Origin: Leptospira soteropolitanensis
Lineage (GTDB): Bacteria; Spirochaetota; Leptospiria; Leptospirales; Leptospiraceae
DNA length: 64,000 nucleotides
Direction: 5' to 3'
Assembly: GCF_026151655.1 (NCBI RefSeq)
Contig: NZ_JAMQPN010000007.1
Location: 157,647-221,646, forward strand
The position numbers and the translations under genes were made by a program. This document shows, in pieces, positions 53,567 to 63,859 of this stretch (positions are counted from its first letter, which is position 1; the number at the start of each line of letters is the position of its first letter). The notes under the pieces were generated by a model. It was not told the DNA's origin, ran no database searches, and saw nothing but the letters and a program-made list of their open reading frames with translations.

Positions 53567-54502
53567 TTAGTGGAAGGAAATCAAATGATTCCATCGGTAT
53601 AAAAACCATTCCCACAATCTTGGTTTCCGTAGATATCCTAATTTTATTAAGTTTTCTTTATTTCGGAAGCCTTTTAGCTTATCAGGATTTACTAAATTAT
53701 AAATTGTGTCAATTTTCTTCCCTTGGAAAGTGAAAATCTGGACTACACTTGGTCCATCTTTGGAATATCCAATGACTGCTTGTGATCCGTTCGCATAACC
53801 AAAAAAAATTTCAGTGGATTTGGTCGCTTTTTGAGTAGTTTTTACTAAAAGGGAAATCACTCTCCGAATTCCGGGCACGGGAATCCTCGCAGCGTGCACT
53901 TTTCCACCACCATCGGAGAATGCAATGACATCCTCTCGCAGTAGATTCGTAAGTGATTTGGTATCTTTGCTGTAACATGCCAAACTAAATTCGAAGAGTA
54001 GTTGAGAATGAAGTTTGGGATCGGGATCAAATTTCTTTTTCCTGGATTGGATGGCAGAACGAGCGCGACTGAATATTTGTCTGCAGTTGTCTACAGATTT
54101 CCCAACAATGGTGGATATAGATTCGTATTCAAAATCAAATAACTCTCGTAATATGAAAACTGCTCGTTCGGTTGGACTAAGAGTTTCCAATATGACAAGA
54201 AAGGCAAAGTTGATTTTTTCATCGTCCATTGTTTCTACCTTTTCAGGTATTGGCTCAGGCAAATATGGTCCTATATAGGTTTCCTTTTTCCTGGATGCTT
54301 TTTTTAAAAGATCGAAGGCAAGTCTTGCTGCTATACTTCCTAAGTATGATTTATGATTTTGGATCAATTCTTTATCTGCAGAGAGCCACCTAAGATAACT
54401 TTCTTGAACTATATCTTCCGCATCCACATAACTTCCCGTAATTCGATAGGCGATGGAAAAAATGTAGTGTTTCCAATTTAAAAATAATGTAAGATCGCTC
54501 AT
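53567..54502 (-). CDS. ECF41 (SigJ-type) sigma factor with C-terminal SnoaL-like extension
   Basis: A 311-residue sigma factor. Region 2 is TGSYVDAEDIVQESYLRW, region 4 ends in VGKSVDNCRQIFSRAR, and the linker has the ECF41-type YLPEPIP. The extra C-terminal domain, typical of ECF41, carries DGGGKV and NPDKL; in this group it controls activity without a separate anti-sigma factor. The ATG at 54502 is preferred over a TTG at 54517. It starts four bases after the stop of the NDH-2-like flavoprotein gene, matching the ECF41 habit of sitting beside a redox-enzyme target gene. Confidence 0.9.
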   Translation of the reverse strand: MSDLTLFLNWKHYIFSIAYRITGSYVDAEDIVQESYLRWLSADKELIQNHKSYLGSIAARLAFDLLKKASRKKETYIGPYLPEPIPEKVETMDDEKINFAFLVILETLSPTERAVFILRELFDFEYESISTIVGKSVDNCRQIFSRARSAIQSRKKKFDPDPKLHSQLLFEFSLACYSKDTKSLTNLLREDVIAFSDGGGKVHAARIPVPGIRRVISLLVKTTQKATKSTEIFFGYANGSQAVIGYSKDGPSVVQIFTFQGKKIDTIYNLVNPDKLKGFRNKENLIKLGYLRKPRLWEWFLYRWNHLISFH

Positions 54503-54506
54503 TTGT

Positions 54507-55679
54507 TCATGTCTCAATGGAAATAGTTTTTGTGAAAACGGATTCGTCCTTTTGTATTGGATTTCCTTTGGGCCAAAAGTAAAATCTGCAAGGGAGTCGT
54601 TTCTCCATCTTTAAAGAAAAAATAGTAAACCGATTCACTAATTCTTTTATGAGCGCACCCCACTTTCCAGTGATGATCCATTCTTTGGGTTTATCATCTC
54701 CATAGGTAAATTGAATGAGTCCTTCGTTTCTTCCAAGAGAAACACAACGTCCGGCAAATTGAAATAAAAAAGGTGATAGTTTTTTCCCTCGCATCTGATT
54801 GGCGATTTGGTCTGCAATATGAGCTCCCATTGGCAAAGCAGTTACACAACCCATACGTAAAATTGAGTTCTCTAAAAATGCGGAGTCGCCTGCAACAAAA
54901 ACATTTTGGAAGGAAAGTGATCTGAGAAATGGATCTACGTAAATTTGGTTTTGGCCGTTGGTAGTAAAACCCGCTTCACTCGGTAAATTTGAAGTTTTGA
55001 ATCCGCTACAATTCAGTATACAATCGAAAGAAATTTTGTTTTGGTCTTCGAAAGTAATTTCATTTTCGTTAATCGAATGAATTTTCCTTTTCTCCAAAAT
55101 ATGAATATTGTTTTGCGATAGATAAGTTCGTAAATATTTTTTTCCCTTTGCAGAAAAGGAAGAAGCAAACTCGTTTTTGTCAATGATGAAAACAGATGAG
55201 TTGGGGTGAAAATACTTCCATTCAGAAGCCATTTCAATTCCAGTAAGGCCACCACCAATAATCCCGAGTTTTAGAATTTCTTTCTCATTATATTTTTTTA
55301 TAAAATGGGAAGTCGATTCGTAGGACTGTATTGAATTCGTTACGTTTTGTATTTTGTGAATTTGAGAACTTCCCAAAGACACGATTAGATAGTCATAACC
55401 AATGAAATTTGGGTTCCCATCAATTTCTATGGCATTTTCCTTCGGTAATATCCTTGTTACTTTTGATTGTAAAAAATTAACATTTGTTCTGAGAAGATCT
55501 TTGATTCTTATTTTTTTTTCAGATCCTGAACTTGCCAATTCATGGAATCGAATTCTTTCCTTAAATTCTGTTGATTCCGAGACCAATAGGATCTCTGCAT
55601 CTTTTACTTGTTTTTCTAAACGATTGGCAGCTAATATTCCTGCATATCCTGCACCTAGGATTAAAATTTTTGGTTTCAT
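54507..55679 (-). CDS. NDH-2-like FAD-dependent pyridine nucleotide oxidoreductase
   Basis: A 390-residue two-dinucleotide-binding flavoprotein. It has an N-terminal FAD motif ILGAGYAGILAANRLE, an NAD motif IIGGGLTGIEMASEW and a C-terminal FAD loop VFVAGDSAFLE. The order and length fit type II NADH dehydrogenases and related quinone oxidoreductases. The C-terminal membrane helix of true NDH-2 is not obvious, so a soluble relative is possible. GAGG precedes the ATG, and an ECF41-like promoter lies directly upstream. It is the probable target gene of the ECF41 factor encoded behind it. Confidence 0.87.
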   Translation of the reverse strand: MKPKILILGAGYAGILAANRLEKQVKDAEILLVSESTEFKERIRFHELASSGSEKKIRIKDLLRTNVNFLQSKVTRILPKENAIEIDGNPNFIGYDYLIVSLGSSQIHKIQNVTNSIQSYESTSHFIKKYNEKEILKLGIIGGGLTGIEMASEWKYFHPNSSVFIIDKNEFASSFSAKGKKYLRTYLSQNNIHILEKRKIHSINENEITFEDQNKISFDCILNCSGFKTSNLPSEAGFTTNGQNQIYVDPFLRSLSFQNVFVAGDSAFLENSILRMGCVTALPMGAHIADQIANQMRGKKLSPFLFQFAGRCVSLGRNEGLIQFTYGDDKPKEWIITGKWGALIKELVNRFTIFSLKMEKRLPCRFYFWPKGNPIQKDESVFTKTISIET

Positions 55680-55698
55680 TTTGATACCTCGCTATAAG

Positions 55699-55726
55699 GA
55701 CGAGATAGGGCAGTCGGTTTGTGACA
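55699..55726 (-). promoter_or_regulatory. ECF41-type promoter upstream of the NDH-2-like gene
   Basis: On the minus strand TGTCACA (55720-55726) and CGTC (55699-55702) are separated by 17 bases. These are the -35 and -10 elements that I recall for ECF41 promoters. They lie at the right distance from the ATG at 55679. Because the ECF41 gene follows the flavoprotein gene in the same operon, the factor would drive its own transcription. Confidence 0.7.
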
Positions 55727-55781
55727 AGGATTTATAAAAAAATCGACTTGATTAAACCTTACTGTAAAAGAACGATCATCC

Positions 55782-57047
55782 ATGCAGAAAATGAAGTGGA
55801 AAAATTCTTATATTTATATCGGAGTTTTGTTATTTTTTTTAGTGCCTTCTTTGTTTGCAGAGGGGTTTGATCGGGGGAGTTTGGTTTTTTACGGTTTCGG
55901 CTCTGTTGGTCTTGGAAACCATTCCGGAAGTTTGGAAAAATCGGTTGAGATCACAAACCAACCTAATTTTTTAATGTTGAACTCACCATACGTTGATACC
56001 ATATACCGAGTGGGGAATTATATTGTTTATTCCGAATTTGTAAAGAACCGCACTGAACTATCCAGTCACGGAGGAGAATTAGGCTTTGAGTATGGTTTGT
56101 TTCGATACTTTGGAATTGGGCTTTCTTATTCCAATCAAGTGATCACTTCTTCTTACTTCCGTGCATTAGAGGAAAGAAATATTATTTTGCTTTCTTTTAT
56201 GGGGACAAATGTAAATACCCAACTGGAAAAGTTGAATTTAGGTGACACGTATGACCTCGCCGTACAAAAAAGAAGAACTGTATTTAGCGGTAGTACAGGA
56301 GATCTAAATTTTTTCTTTCACTTCTTACCAAACGATTCCATTGATCCATACATTCGGGTAGGTGGTGGAGTTGGATCTGAACAAATGTTTGGTGGAAACA
56401 TAAATAGGGTTTTTGGCGCCTTAGGACTCAGATACCATTTTGATTCTCTGTTTTTTCTTAGTGCGGAGGTGGAACATTCTAATGTTTATATTGTGAAATA
56501 CCAAGCCCCCAATTCGGGACATAGAAACAAAGGAAATTATGAAGAAAGTTTTTTTAAATTAGGTTTAGGAGTTCATTTTTCCCTTCTTGAAAATAAGGTT
56601 CCGAATTCAGAAATGGAAAATCAAAAAACAACAGTAATGGAATCAGTAGGTTCTGAAATTCCATACCAACAAACTAAAGAACCGGTAACGGAAACTAAAT
56701 TAGAACGTTTTGTATTTCTTGCGGGTGAAATTTTTGATCTTCCCTCCAGCCGGATCCATTTGGAAGGTAGAGCACGATTGGATGCTATTGCGCGTAGTTT
56801 AGAAAATGAATATAAAGATTTTGATATACTTATCATAACATACACAACGCCATTTAAAGAAGACCTTCCAGGAAATTATGAAAACTATGAACTTGGGTTT
56901 GAACGTTCACAGGCAATTTCGAGGATACTTCGTGAAAAAGGGGTAAATGCAAAAAGAATTATCGATTCAACACAAGGATCCGCTTTGTATAACGTAGATT
57001 CAAAGGAAAAGGTGGTGATTGAGCTTCGAAAGAAAACGAATAAATAA
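55782..57047 (+). CDS. OmpA-like outer-membrane protein
   Basis: A 421-residue exported protein. A signal peptide (YIGVLLFFLVPSLFA) is followed by about 260 residues with the alternating pattern of a beta-barrel (GSLVFYGFGSVGLGNHSG, then LSYSNQVITSSYF). The C-terminal 110 residues resemble an OmpA-like peptidoglycan-binding domain, with the helix ELGFERSQAISRILREKGVNA. The usual Asp/Arg diaminopimelate-binding residues are not clearly conserved. Its last bases form one arm of a long inverted repeat that crosses into the space before mqo. Confidence 0.8.
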   Translation: MQKMKWKNSYIYIGVLLFFLVPSLFAEGFDRGSLVFYGFGSVGLGNHSGSLEKSVEITNQPNFLMLNSPYVDTIYRVGNYIVYSEFVKNRTELSSHGGELGFEYGLFRYFGIGLSYSNQVITSSYFRALEERNIILLSFMGTNVNTQLEKLNLGDTYDLAVQKRRTVFSGSTGDLNFFFHFLPNDSIDPYIRVGGGVGSEQMFGGNINRVFGALGLRYHFDSLFFLSAEVEHSNVYIVKYQAPNSGHRNKGNYEESFFKLGLGVHFSLLENKVPNSEMENQKTTVMESVGSEIPYQQTKEPVTETKLERFVFLAGEIFDLPSSRIHLEGRARLDAIARSLENEYKDFDILIITYTTPFKEDLPGNYENYELGFERSQAISRILREKGVNAKRIIDSTQGSALYNVDSKEKVVIELRKKTNK

Positions 57048-57069
57048 ACTACAAAATCTTTCGAAGCTC
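57021..57069. terminator. 13-base inverted repeat between the convergent ompA-like and mqo genes
   Basis: GAGCTTCGAAAGA (57021-57033) and its exact reverse complement (57057-57069) bracket a 23-base AT-rich loop. The left arm lies in the last codons of the OmpA-like gene and the right arm lies 21 bases from the mqo stop. No T-run follows on either strand. Symmetry between two converging genes suggests a bidirectional transcript end or an RNA stabiliser. Confidence 0.45.
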
Positions 57070-57089
57070 CATTGGAATCAAATTTGGAC

Positions 57090-58607
57090 TCAAGCGTTAA
57101 CTTTTGTTTTGTGAGAAAGGTCCAAAAGTTTTTCAGTATTCCTTCGACTTTTTCTGCAAACTTCTGGATTATCTTTCATCGATTCCCCGAAACTCGGAAT
57201 CATTTCTTTTAATTTTGATTTCCACTCATTCGATGACATTTCATTTGGAAAACAGTCTGCTAATACTTCTAACATAATAGAAACGGAAGTGGACGCGCCT
57301 GGACTTGCACCAAGTAAAGCAGCCAAAGATCCATCTTTTGCAGCTACTACTTCTGTTCCAAATTCAAGGACTCCTCCTTCTTCTTCATCCTTTTTAATCA
57401 CTTGCACTCGTTGGCCCGCAACAACCAATTCCCAATCTTCCGATTTAACTTCTGGGAAATATTCTCGAAGCGCTGCAATTCGATCTTCATGGGACTGCAT
57501 GGCCTGACCAATCAAATATTTGGTTAAAGGGAGATTGTGCATACCCGCAGATAACATAGGAAATATATTGTCAAACTCTAATGATTTTACTAAATCTAAA
57601 TAAGATCCTTTTTTTAAAAACTTTGTTGTGAAACCAGCATAAGGACCAAATAGTAATTCCTTTTTTCCTTCGATGATTCTTGTATCCAAGTGAGGTACTG
57701 ACATAGGAGGGGAACCAACATCTGCTTTTCCATATACTTTTGCAAAATGTTGTTGGATCACTTCACGGTTGCGACATCGTAACCATTGACCACTCACAGG
57801 AAATCCGCCAAATCCAGATGCTTCTGGAATATCTGATTTTTCTAAAAGAGGAAGACTTCCTCCTCCTGCACCAATAAAAACAAATTTTGCTTCATGGTGT
57901 TCTTTTTCATGAGTTTGAATATTATTTGAAGTTAGGTGCCAGTTTCCGTTTTGTGCACGTTCCAAATCTTTAACATCTTCGAAATAATGTACATGCACAT
58001 CAGGAAAACTTTCTAAATACCGAAACATAGCCCTTGTTAAGGTTCCGAAATTAACATCAGTTCCTAACTCCATTTTGGTTGCAGCAATTGGCTCTGAATG
58101 GTCCCTACCCTTCATCACTAAGGGTAACCATTCGGTTACAGTTTTTCTGTCCTCTGAATAAATTAGCTCTTTAAACAGCTCATATTTTTTTAAGGCCTCA
58201 TAACGCTTACGGAGAAAGGAAACATTTTCTTTTCCCCAAACAAAACTGTAGTGAGGCACACAGTGAATGAATTCATCTGCATCCAGGATTTTCTTGATAC
58301 CTGTTAAATAACCCCAAAACTCTTTGGAAGTTTCAAACCATTCTGCAATTTGAAGTGCCTTTTTCGTTTGTATGGACCCATCTTCGTTTTCAATGGTGTA
58401 ATTGAGTTCACAAAATGCAGAGTGTCCGGTTCCCGCATTGTTCCAAGCGTTGGAACTTTCTCTGGCAGCTGCATCTAATCGCTCTAATACAGTGATTGTT
58501 AGGTGGGGAGCAAGTTCCTTTAAAAGGACCCCCAATGTGGCGCTCATGATACCGGCACCTATTAAAATTACATCGGACTTTGTTCTAACGGTATCTTTTT
58601 CTTTCAT
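57090..58607 (-). CDS. mqo: Malate:quinone oxidoreductase
   Basis: A 505-residue FAD enzyme that oxidises malate to oxaloacetate and passes electrons to the quinone pool. The N-terminal FAD motif is LIGAGIMSATLGVLL, followed by the family runs NAWNNAGTGHSAFCELNY and GGFPVSGQWLRC, and a C-terminal LGASPGASTSVSIMLEVL. It is membrane-associated but has no membrane helix. With citrate synthase and 2-oxoglutarate dehydrogenase in the same window, it belongs to the citric acid cycle. AAGG lies before the ATG. It diverges from the metallophosphoesterase gene. Confidence 0.95.
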   Translation of the reverse strand: MKEKDTVRTKSDVILIGAGIMSATLGVLLKELAPHLTITVLERLDAAARESSNAWNNAGTGHSAFCELNYTIENEDGSIQTKKALQIAEWFETSKEFWGYLTGIKKILDADEFIHCVPHYSFVWGKENVSFLRKRYEALKKYELFKELIYSEDRKTVTEWLPLVMKGRDHSEPIAATKMELGTDVNFGTLTRAMFRYLESFPDVHVHYFEDVKDLERAQNGNWHLTSNNIQTHEKEHHEAKFVFIGAGGGSLPLLEKSDIPEASGFGGFPVSGQWLRCRNREVIQQHFAKVYGKADVGSPPMSVPHLDTRIIEGKKELLFGPYAGFTTKFLKKGSYLDLVKSLEFDNIFPMLSAGMHNLPLTKYLIGQAMQSHEDRIAALREYFPEVKSEDWELVVAGQRVQVIKKDEEEGGVLEFGTEVVAAKDGSLAALLGASPGASTSVSIMLEVLADCFPNEMSSNEWKSKLKEMIPSFGESMKDNPEVCRKSRRNTEKLLDLSHKTKVNA

Positions 58608-58678
58608 CCTTTACCTTCCGTTTTATTATCGTCAACTTTTATGGTGAAAACGCAGTCCAAAGAGATGAGGTAACTCGA

Positions 58679-59875
58679 TTGAAAGCATTCTTTTTATTTT
58701 TGTCAGTTCTGACATCCTTACTTGGTTTTATCTATTATTATTCTACCTTTCGTTTGATTTCAGGACTTTCACTGAATGGGCCGGTGGTGACTTTGGTTTT
58801 GTTAGGGATTGGGATTCTCGTTTTACTGGTTCCATTGACTTATGCATTAAGCCGGATGTCAAAAAGAGAAAAAATGCAGACTTTTTTTGCCTATGTCACC
58901 TTTACTAACTTTGGTTTTTTTTCCATTCTCTTTACCTTAGTCCTTTTGATGGACCTTCTTCGTCTGGTGGACTTAGGGATCATCACAAGTTATTCACAGA
59001 TTCTATTTTCTAGTTTAGTCCAATTTGGATTTCCGTTAGATGGAGTGAGCGAGGTAAAAAACTTTAGTTTAGCTTTTTCAACCATTGTGGCAGCGACAGC
59101 ACTCAGTTCCCTTGGCTTTTTTAATGCTCATGTTCGTTTGCAATACAAACGGGTATCTGTTCCTGCTAAAGACCTACATCCGGACTTGGTCGGTTTTAAG
59201 ATCGTACAAATCTCTGATGTACACATCGGGCCGACAATCAAAGGTAAGTTTCTGGAAAGAGTAGTTAAAAGGATCAACCTCCAAAAACCAGATGTCGTTG
59301 TGATCACTGGAGACTTAGTGGATGGTCCTGTGACAACCCTTAAACATCACTTGAAGCCATTAGGAAACATCCAATCAAAATACGGAACTTTTTACGTAAC
59401 TGGAAATCATGAGTATTATTCGGGAGTTTTGTCCTGGCTACCCGAGATACAAAAATTAGGTGTAAATATTTTACTGAACGAGAATCAAATTCTCTCGGTT
59501 GGTAAATCGAAATTGCTTTTGGCTGGAGTTACAGATCTATCTGCTGGAAAGATAATTCGATCTCACGAAACAAATCCTAAAAAAGCATTGGAGGGGGGAG
59601 AGGGTTGTGATTATAAGATTTTACTGGCTCACCAACCCAATAGTATTTATGAAGCAAGTGAAGCTGGGTTCAACTTACAAATTTCGGGACATACTCATGG
59701 AGGCCAATTTTTTCCAGGAAATATACTCATTTATTTTGCACAGAAATTCGTTTCGGGTTTACATAAATACAAAAAATCATTAATCTATGTTAGTCGAGGG
59801 ACTGGGTATTGGGGTCCTCCCTTCCGCCTCGGTGCTCCTTCAGAAATTTCTATTTTGGAGCTAACAGCTACTTAA
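58679..59875 (+). CDS. Membrane metallophosphoesterase (YaeI-like)
   Basis: A 398-residue protein. About four membrane helices fill residues 1-150, and a calcineurin-like phosphoesterase domain follows: ISDVHIGPT, VVITGDLVDGP, VTGNHEYYSG, and SGHTHGGQF, giving the full dimetal ligand set. Members of this branch include LpxH-like and YaeI-type enzymes; a phospholipid or lipid-linked substrate is likely but not proven. TTG start with GAGG eight bases upstream. Confidence 0.88.
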   Translation: MKAFFLFLSVLTSLLGFIYYYSTFRLISGLSLNGPVVTLVLLGIGILVLLVPLTYALSRMSKREKMQTFFAYVTFTNFGFFSILFTLVLLMDLLRLVDLGIITSYSQILFSSLVQFGFPLDGVSEVKNFSLAFSTIVAATALSSLGFFNAHVRLQYKRVSVPAKDLHPDLVGFKIVQISDVHIGPTIKGKFLERVVKRINLQKPDVVVITGDLVDGPVTTLKHHLKPLGNIQSKYGTFYVTGNHEYYSGVLSWLPEIQKLGVNILLNENQILSVGKSKLLLAGVTDLSAGKIIRSHETNPKKALEGGEGCDYKILLAHQPNSIYEASEAGFNLQISGHTHGGQFFPGNILIYFAQKFVSGLHKYKKSLIYVSRGTGYWGPPFRLGAPSEISILELTAT

Positions 59876-59950
59876 TTTTTGCTTTCCCTTGGATCAAAGA
59901 GGGAATTCTGAACGCCAATTACTTTCGATTCTTGTATAAAAAATACTAAA

Positions 59951-61795
59951 ATGGATGAAGTCTCTTTGGATTTTTTGGAATATTGTCCAAATTCAAAGGC
60001 GGATAAAAAGCAAATGAATCAAAACTCACTCATCCGGAAATTAACTGTTGCGATTGAAGCTCCTTTATACTTATTAATTTTTCCTTACTTTATCAATTTT
60101 TGTTTATTTGCCTCACGTTTTGAAATAGATACCCTTATCAAACTTGGAATTCTAGGTACACTCCTTTCTTTAATTCCTTTGGTGATTGGTATTGTTCTTA
60201 GAAACAAAAGGCTACAAGAATTATTAAATTTCACAAAAACCTCAGATCCAATTACACTTGCAGATTTAAAAAAGAGACTTTTGGAGCATCCCCATTGGGA
60301 AGGAAGGGTCATACTCATCCGGTGGACCGTTTCCATTTTTGGTTTTTCTGTTTTGGCAGTCACCTTCCTCGACCTTCCTTGGAAGGATGTTTTGGCTTTG
60401 CCTTATGCCTGTATCATGCTTTCGCCTATAATCTATCTTGCTTTTTATTTCCAAACAGAAGTTTATTTGAGTCCTGTTCTAAAAGCAAAAGAACTATCGG
60501 AAGTTTTTTTAGATGAAACAAAAATTCGTATCTTTGGTGTCTTTAAGAGAAACCTATTTACTATGATTGCCGTTGCTCTTTTGCCAATGTTGACATTCGG
60601 TTATTATCTGTTCCTGATTTTATTTACGGAATTTAGATCTCCTTACTGGTTCTATCAGATGCCCATCGTTTTTATTATGATGGTAGTGATTATCATTTAT
60701 GCAGCTTATGTGGGAAGTAAATCATTAAAGGAAGATATTGATAATCTAAACAATTCTATTGAAAAGTTATATAAGGGAGAGTTGTCAGAGACGATTCCTC
60801 AACTTTCTGCAACAAATCTAAGTCATACGATCACAAAATTAAATTTATTTATGGAGTCTTTACGGCAATACTTTAGGAAAGCTAAGGAGGAAGCCTTTTC
60901 TCTTTTGGAAACATCCAGGCTAATATTAGATAAAGGTAGCGTCATTGATTCCCAAGTTAGTTCTGAAAAAACAAAACTAGATTCTACATTTGAGTCGGTG
61001 AATCACATCCAAAATCTATCAAAGGCAACTTACGAACGTGTTATTTCCCAAAAAAACAAAACTAATTATTTGGCAACGGAACTTACTCGGGTTACCAATG
61101 AGATGACAGAACTTGCAGAAAGGGCAGAGGAGCTAGCGAAAAACACCGCACACTCGATTGGGACAGTGCAAGTTGCAAAGGATGCCATTCAATCTGCTTA
61201 TGAGAAAGTAGAGGTGATGAACCAAATGAGCGAAAATATTAAAGCCACAATCTCTATCGTAGAAGATATTTCTGACCGTGTAAATTTACTTTCTCTCAAT
61301 GCATCGATTGAAGCAGCTAGGGCTGGATCTATGGGACGTGGTTTTGCTGTGGTTGCAGGAGAGGTTTCGCGTCTAGCTGATGAAACAGCTAAAAATATAG
61401 AGGAAATCAAACGTGTAGTAAAATTATCCCAAATAGCCTCCCAAGAGAGTTTGGAATCAATGAAAAAAATCTTTTCTACCAATGAAGATGTAAAATCTAA
61501 GTTTGAAGAAATTTCAAGCGTTGTTCAGATGTTAGGTCATACAAGTGAATCCGGTTCCGAAAATGTAAAATCCTTAAAAAAACTTGTGGGAGAGTTTCAA
61601 CAAGATGCGGAACAAATTACTGAAGAAATGAAATTGCAAACCGGATATACGGAAGAATCAAATTCCAACTTACAAGAGTTATGGGAAAATCATTCAAAGA
61701 TTTCCAACACATTTAAAGAAATTTCGGAAGAGGCAAATCATCTAAAGTCGGTGTCAGATTCGATGGAGAAAATTGTTTCCAGGTTTCGGTTTTAA
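59951..61795 (+). CDS. Chemoreceptor with polytopic N-terminal membrane region
   Basis: A 614-residue methyl-accepting chemotaxis-type protein. About six membrane helices occupy residues 30-265 with only short loops outside the membrane. A HAMP-like region follows ([19 protein letters not shown]), then a long coiled coil and the signalling tip [21 protein letters not shown] with [19 protein letters not shown]. No classic ligand-binding domain is present, so it may sense membrane state or a partner protein. Confidence 0.88.
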   Translation: MDEVSLDFLEYCPNSKADKKQMNQNSLIRKLTVAIEAPLYLLIFPYFINFCLFASRFEIDTLIKLGILGTLLSLIPLVIGIVLRNKRLQELLNFTKTSDPITLADLKKRLLEHPHWEGRVILIRWTVSIFGFSVLAVTFLDLPWKDVLALPYACIMLSPIIYLAFYFQTEVYLSPVLKAKELSEVFLDETKIRIFGVFKRNLFTMIAVALLPMLTFGYYLFLILFTEFRSPYWFYQMPIVFIMMVVIIIYAAYVGSKSLKEDIDNLNNSIEKLYKGELSETIPQLSATNLSHTITKLNLFMESLRQYFRKAKEEAFSLLETSRLILDKGSVIDSQVSSEKTKLDSTFESVNHIQNLSKATYERVISQKNKTNYLATELTRVTNEMTELAERAEELAKNTAHSIGTVQVAKDAIQSAYEKVEVMNQMSENIKATISIVEDISDRVNLLSLNASIEAARAGSMGRGFAVVAGEVSRLADETAKNIEEIKRVVKLSQIASQESLESMKKIFSTNEDVKSKFEEISSVVQMLGHTSESGSENVKSLKKLVGEFQQDAEQITEEMKLQTGYTEESNSNLQELWENHSKISNTFKEISEEANHLKSVSDSMEKIVSRFRF

Positions 61796-62098
61796 AACCA
61801 TCTTTTGAAATTTTTTCCAGATATTGTAAAAGGAAGTAACTAATTGTTGGATGTATAGAGTTAGTAACTGAACACTGATCTAATATTTGATTCTATGTCT
61901 CTTATCCCTGGAAAAGAATCAAGGTTGGTAAATCTTTTATTTACAGAGATTAGGGATTGTATCATGTTTTTTTCGCTGTTGGCGGGAAATGACAGATGTT
62001 TTTTTTGCGAATTCATAATAAAACAAAGATCTTAAAAAAATACTTTTCATTCATGGGAAGTTTTGTTTCCTCATAAATCACACAAAAACTTTTAACGT
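61796..62098. other. Gene-free stretch of 303 bases between the two last chemoreceptor genes
   Basis: AT-rich. No open frame with a ribosome site, no strong hairpin, no convincing sigma-28 or sigma-70 promoter was found. It probably holds the promoter of the downstream chemoreceptor gene. Confidence 0.5.
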
Positions 62099-63859
62099 AT
62101 GATTAAACAAACTCTTCATAAACTCTATTCTCTTAGTATTCGTACACAGTTGATGATCTTCATTTTTCTGGTTCTCAACTTAGTACTTGGCCCTGTTTTT
62201 TACCTAGTTTATCAATCTGCAAAAAACCAAATCGTAAACCTTGGTGGAGAGTTATTTAAAACTTTGGCAACAGATTCGGTAGCTGTCATTGATTTGTTAA
62301 ATGAAGATGTAAAGGCTGGAAAGATAAGTTTAGTCGATGCCCAGGAGTTGGCAAGAATCTATATTTTGGGACCTAAAGGTTCTGATGGAGTCCGTGATTT
62401 GTCCAAAGGGAAAATGTCTGCCAAATTGGATATGAGGGTTTGGGCATCTCATCCGAATGGTGTTTTTACAATGAACCCTTTTAACATAGAAGGTGTTAAT
62501 CTTTGGGATTACCAGGTAGATGGAAAGTATACGGTTCGAGATACTTGGTCCAATAAGGAAAGAACTGGGAAATTGGTCTATGAACTATGGCAAGAGGGGA
62601 ACGAACCAACTCATTCGTGGATTGCCTATCAGATCTATTATGAACCTTGGGATTGGATTGTTGGTTCTGGCGGTAGAGAAGCCATTTTTTATGAAGAGCG
62701 CCTTAAGTCCCTTTCTTACCTGTTTCTTTTCGGTGCCCTATTTGCCTCTGTCATTTCGTTATTATTTTCCTATTTCTTTGCGGCTATTTTTTCGCGAAAA
62801 ATAAACCATGTGAAGTCACTCATCGGAAAAGCGAGAGAAGGGGACTTAACTTCAAAATCGAATCAATTATATAAAGACGAAATTGGATCACTACTTACTG
62901 ATTTTGATCAAATGACGAATAGTTTAAGGACTATGATTCAAGTGGTTTCACAATCTTCCAATGAAGTTCTGCAATCAGCAGATAAACTAATCGAAAGCGC
63001 CAAAGGTTCAGCAAATGTAGCGGCTACGATATCAGAATCAATGACTACTGTGCGAAGCAATTCAAATACCCAATTAGAAGCCTTTTCTGAAAACAAATCA
63101 GCGGTTGAAGAAAACACACTTGCGATAGCAAAAATTGCGGAGGCCACTTATGTGGTTTCAGAATTGTCAAATGGGGTTTTGGAAAAAGTAGAGGAAGGTC
63201 AAGATATTGTTAAAAAAACAATACATCAGATGGAGATTATTAATTCCTCGGTAAATGGAATTTCTTCTAGTATCAACGCTCTCGGCGCAAACTCTAAAGC
63301 AATTGGACAAATCGTGGAAACGATCAACCAAATAGCAAGCCAAACAAACTTGCTGGCTCTCAATGCGGCAATCGAAGCGGCTCGTGCAGGAGAAGAAGGA
63401 AAAGGTTTTGCTGTGGTTGCCGATGAAGTTAGAAAATTAGCAGAACGATCAGAAAGAGCTACCAAACAAATTTCTTTAATCATTGACGAAATCCAAAAAA
63501 ACACACTGGAATCAATCCAGATGATGGAAAAGGGAAATCAGGATGTAGGTGTTGGAGTGGAGATGGTGAATGTTGTTGGAAATACCTTTCAATCGATTAT
63601 ATCCGCCATTAAAAAAGTAAATGATGAAATTCATGGTGTTTCTTCCACAACAGAAGAGATATCAGCCAGCACAGAAGAACTCAATGCAAACACGGTTCAA
63701 TTGATTGAGTTAACAAACATGATCAATGAAAATACAAAGGAAGTATCTGTTTCTTCAGATTCTCAATTATCAGAAGTATCCGCTGTAAAAGAAGCTGCAA
63801 ATCGATTAAGTGAACTTGCAAAGACTTTAAATGAGGAAATCGGGAGGTTTAAAATATAA
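62099..63859 (+). CDS. Chemoreceptor with a Cache-type sensor domain
   Basis: A 586-residue classical methyl-accepting chemotaxis protein. A first membrane helix (residues 18-38) is followed by a periplasmic Cache_2-type domain to about 200, with [15 protein letters not shown] and [19 protein letters not shown] second helix (about 203-228) precedes a HAMP domain ([21 protein letters not shown]) and the signalling domain. The tip is [22 protein letters not shown], then [15 protein letters not shown], close to the general consensus. Cache domains bind small organic acids or amino acids. No good Shine-Dalgarno precedes the ATG. Confidence 0.93.
   Translation: MIKQTLHKLYSLSIRTQLMIFIFLVLNLVLGPVFYLVYQSAKNQIVNLGGELFKTLATDSVAVIDLLNEDVKAGKISLVDAQELARIYILGPKGSDGVRDLSKGKMSAKLDMRVWASHPNGVFTMNPFNIEGVNLWDYQVDGKYTVRDTWSNKERTGKLVYELWQEGNEPTHSWIAYQIYYEPWDWIVGSGGREAIFYEERLKSLSYLFLFGALFASVISLLFSYFFAAIFSRKINHVKSLIGKAREGDLTSKSNQLYKDEIGSLLTDFDQMTNSLRTMIQVVSQSSNEVLQSADKLIESAKGSANVAATISESMTTVRSNSNTQLEAFSENKSAVEENTLAIAKIAEATYVVSELSNGVLEKVEEGQDIVKKTIHQMEIINSSVNGISSSINALGANSKAIGQIVETINQIASQTNLLALNAAIEAARAGEEGKGFAVVADEVRKLAERSERATKQISLIIDEIQKNTLESIQMMEKGNQDVGVGVEMVNVVGNTFQSIISAIKKVNDEIHGVSSTTEEISASTEELNANTVQLIELTNMINENTKEVSVSSDSQLSEVSAVKEAANRLSELAKTLNEEIGRFKI

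Noticed and set aside
59894..59921. Possible sigma-28 promoter before the polytopic chemoreceptor
   Set aside because: TCAAAGAG and GCCAATTA resemble the flagellar consensus only loosely and no similar site was seen before the other chemoreceptors.
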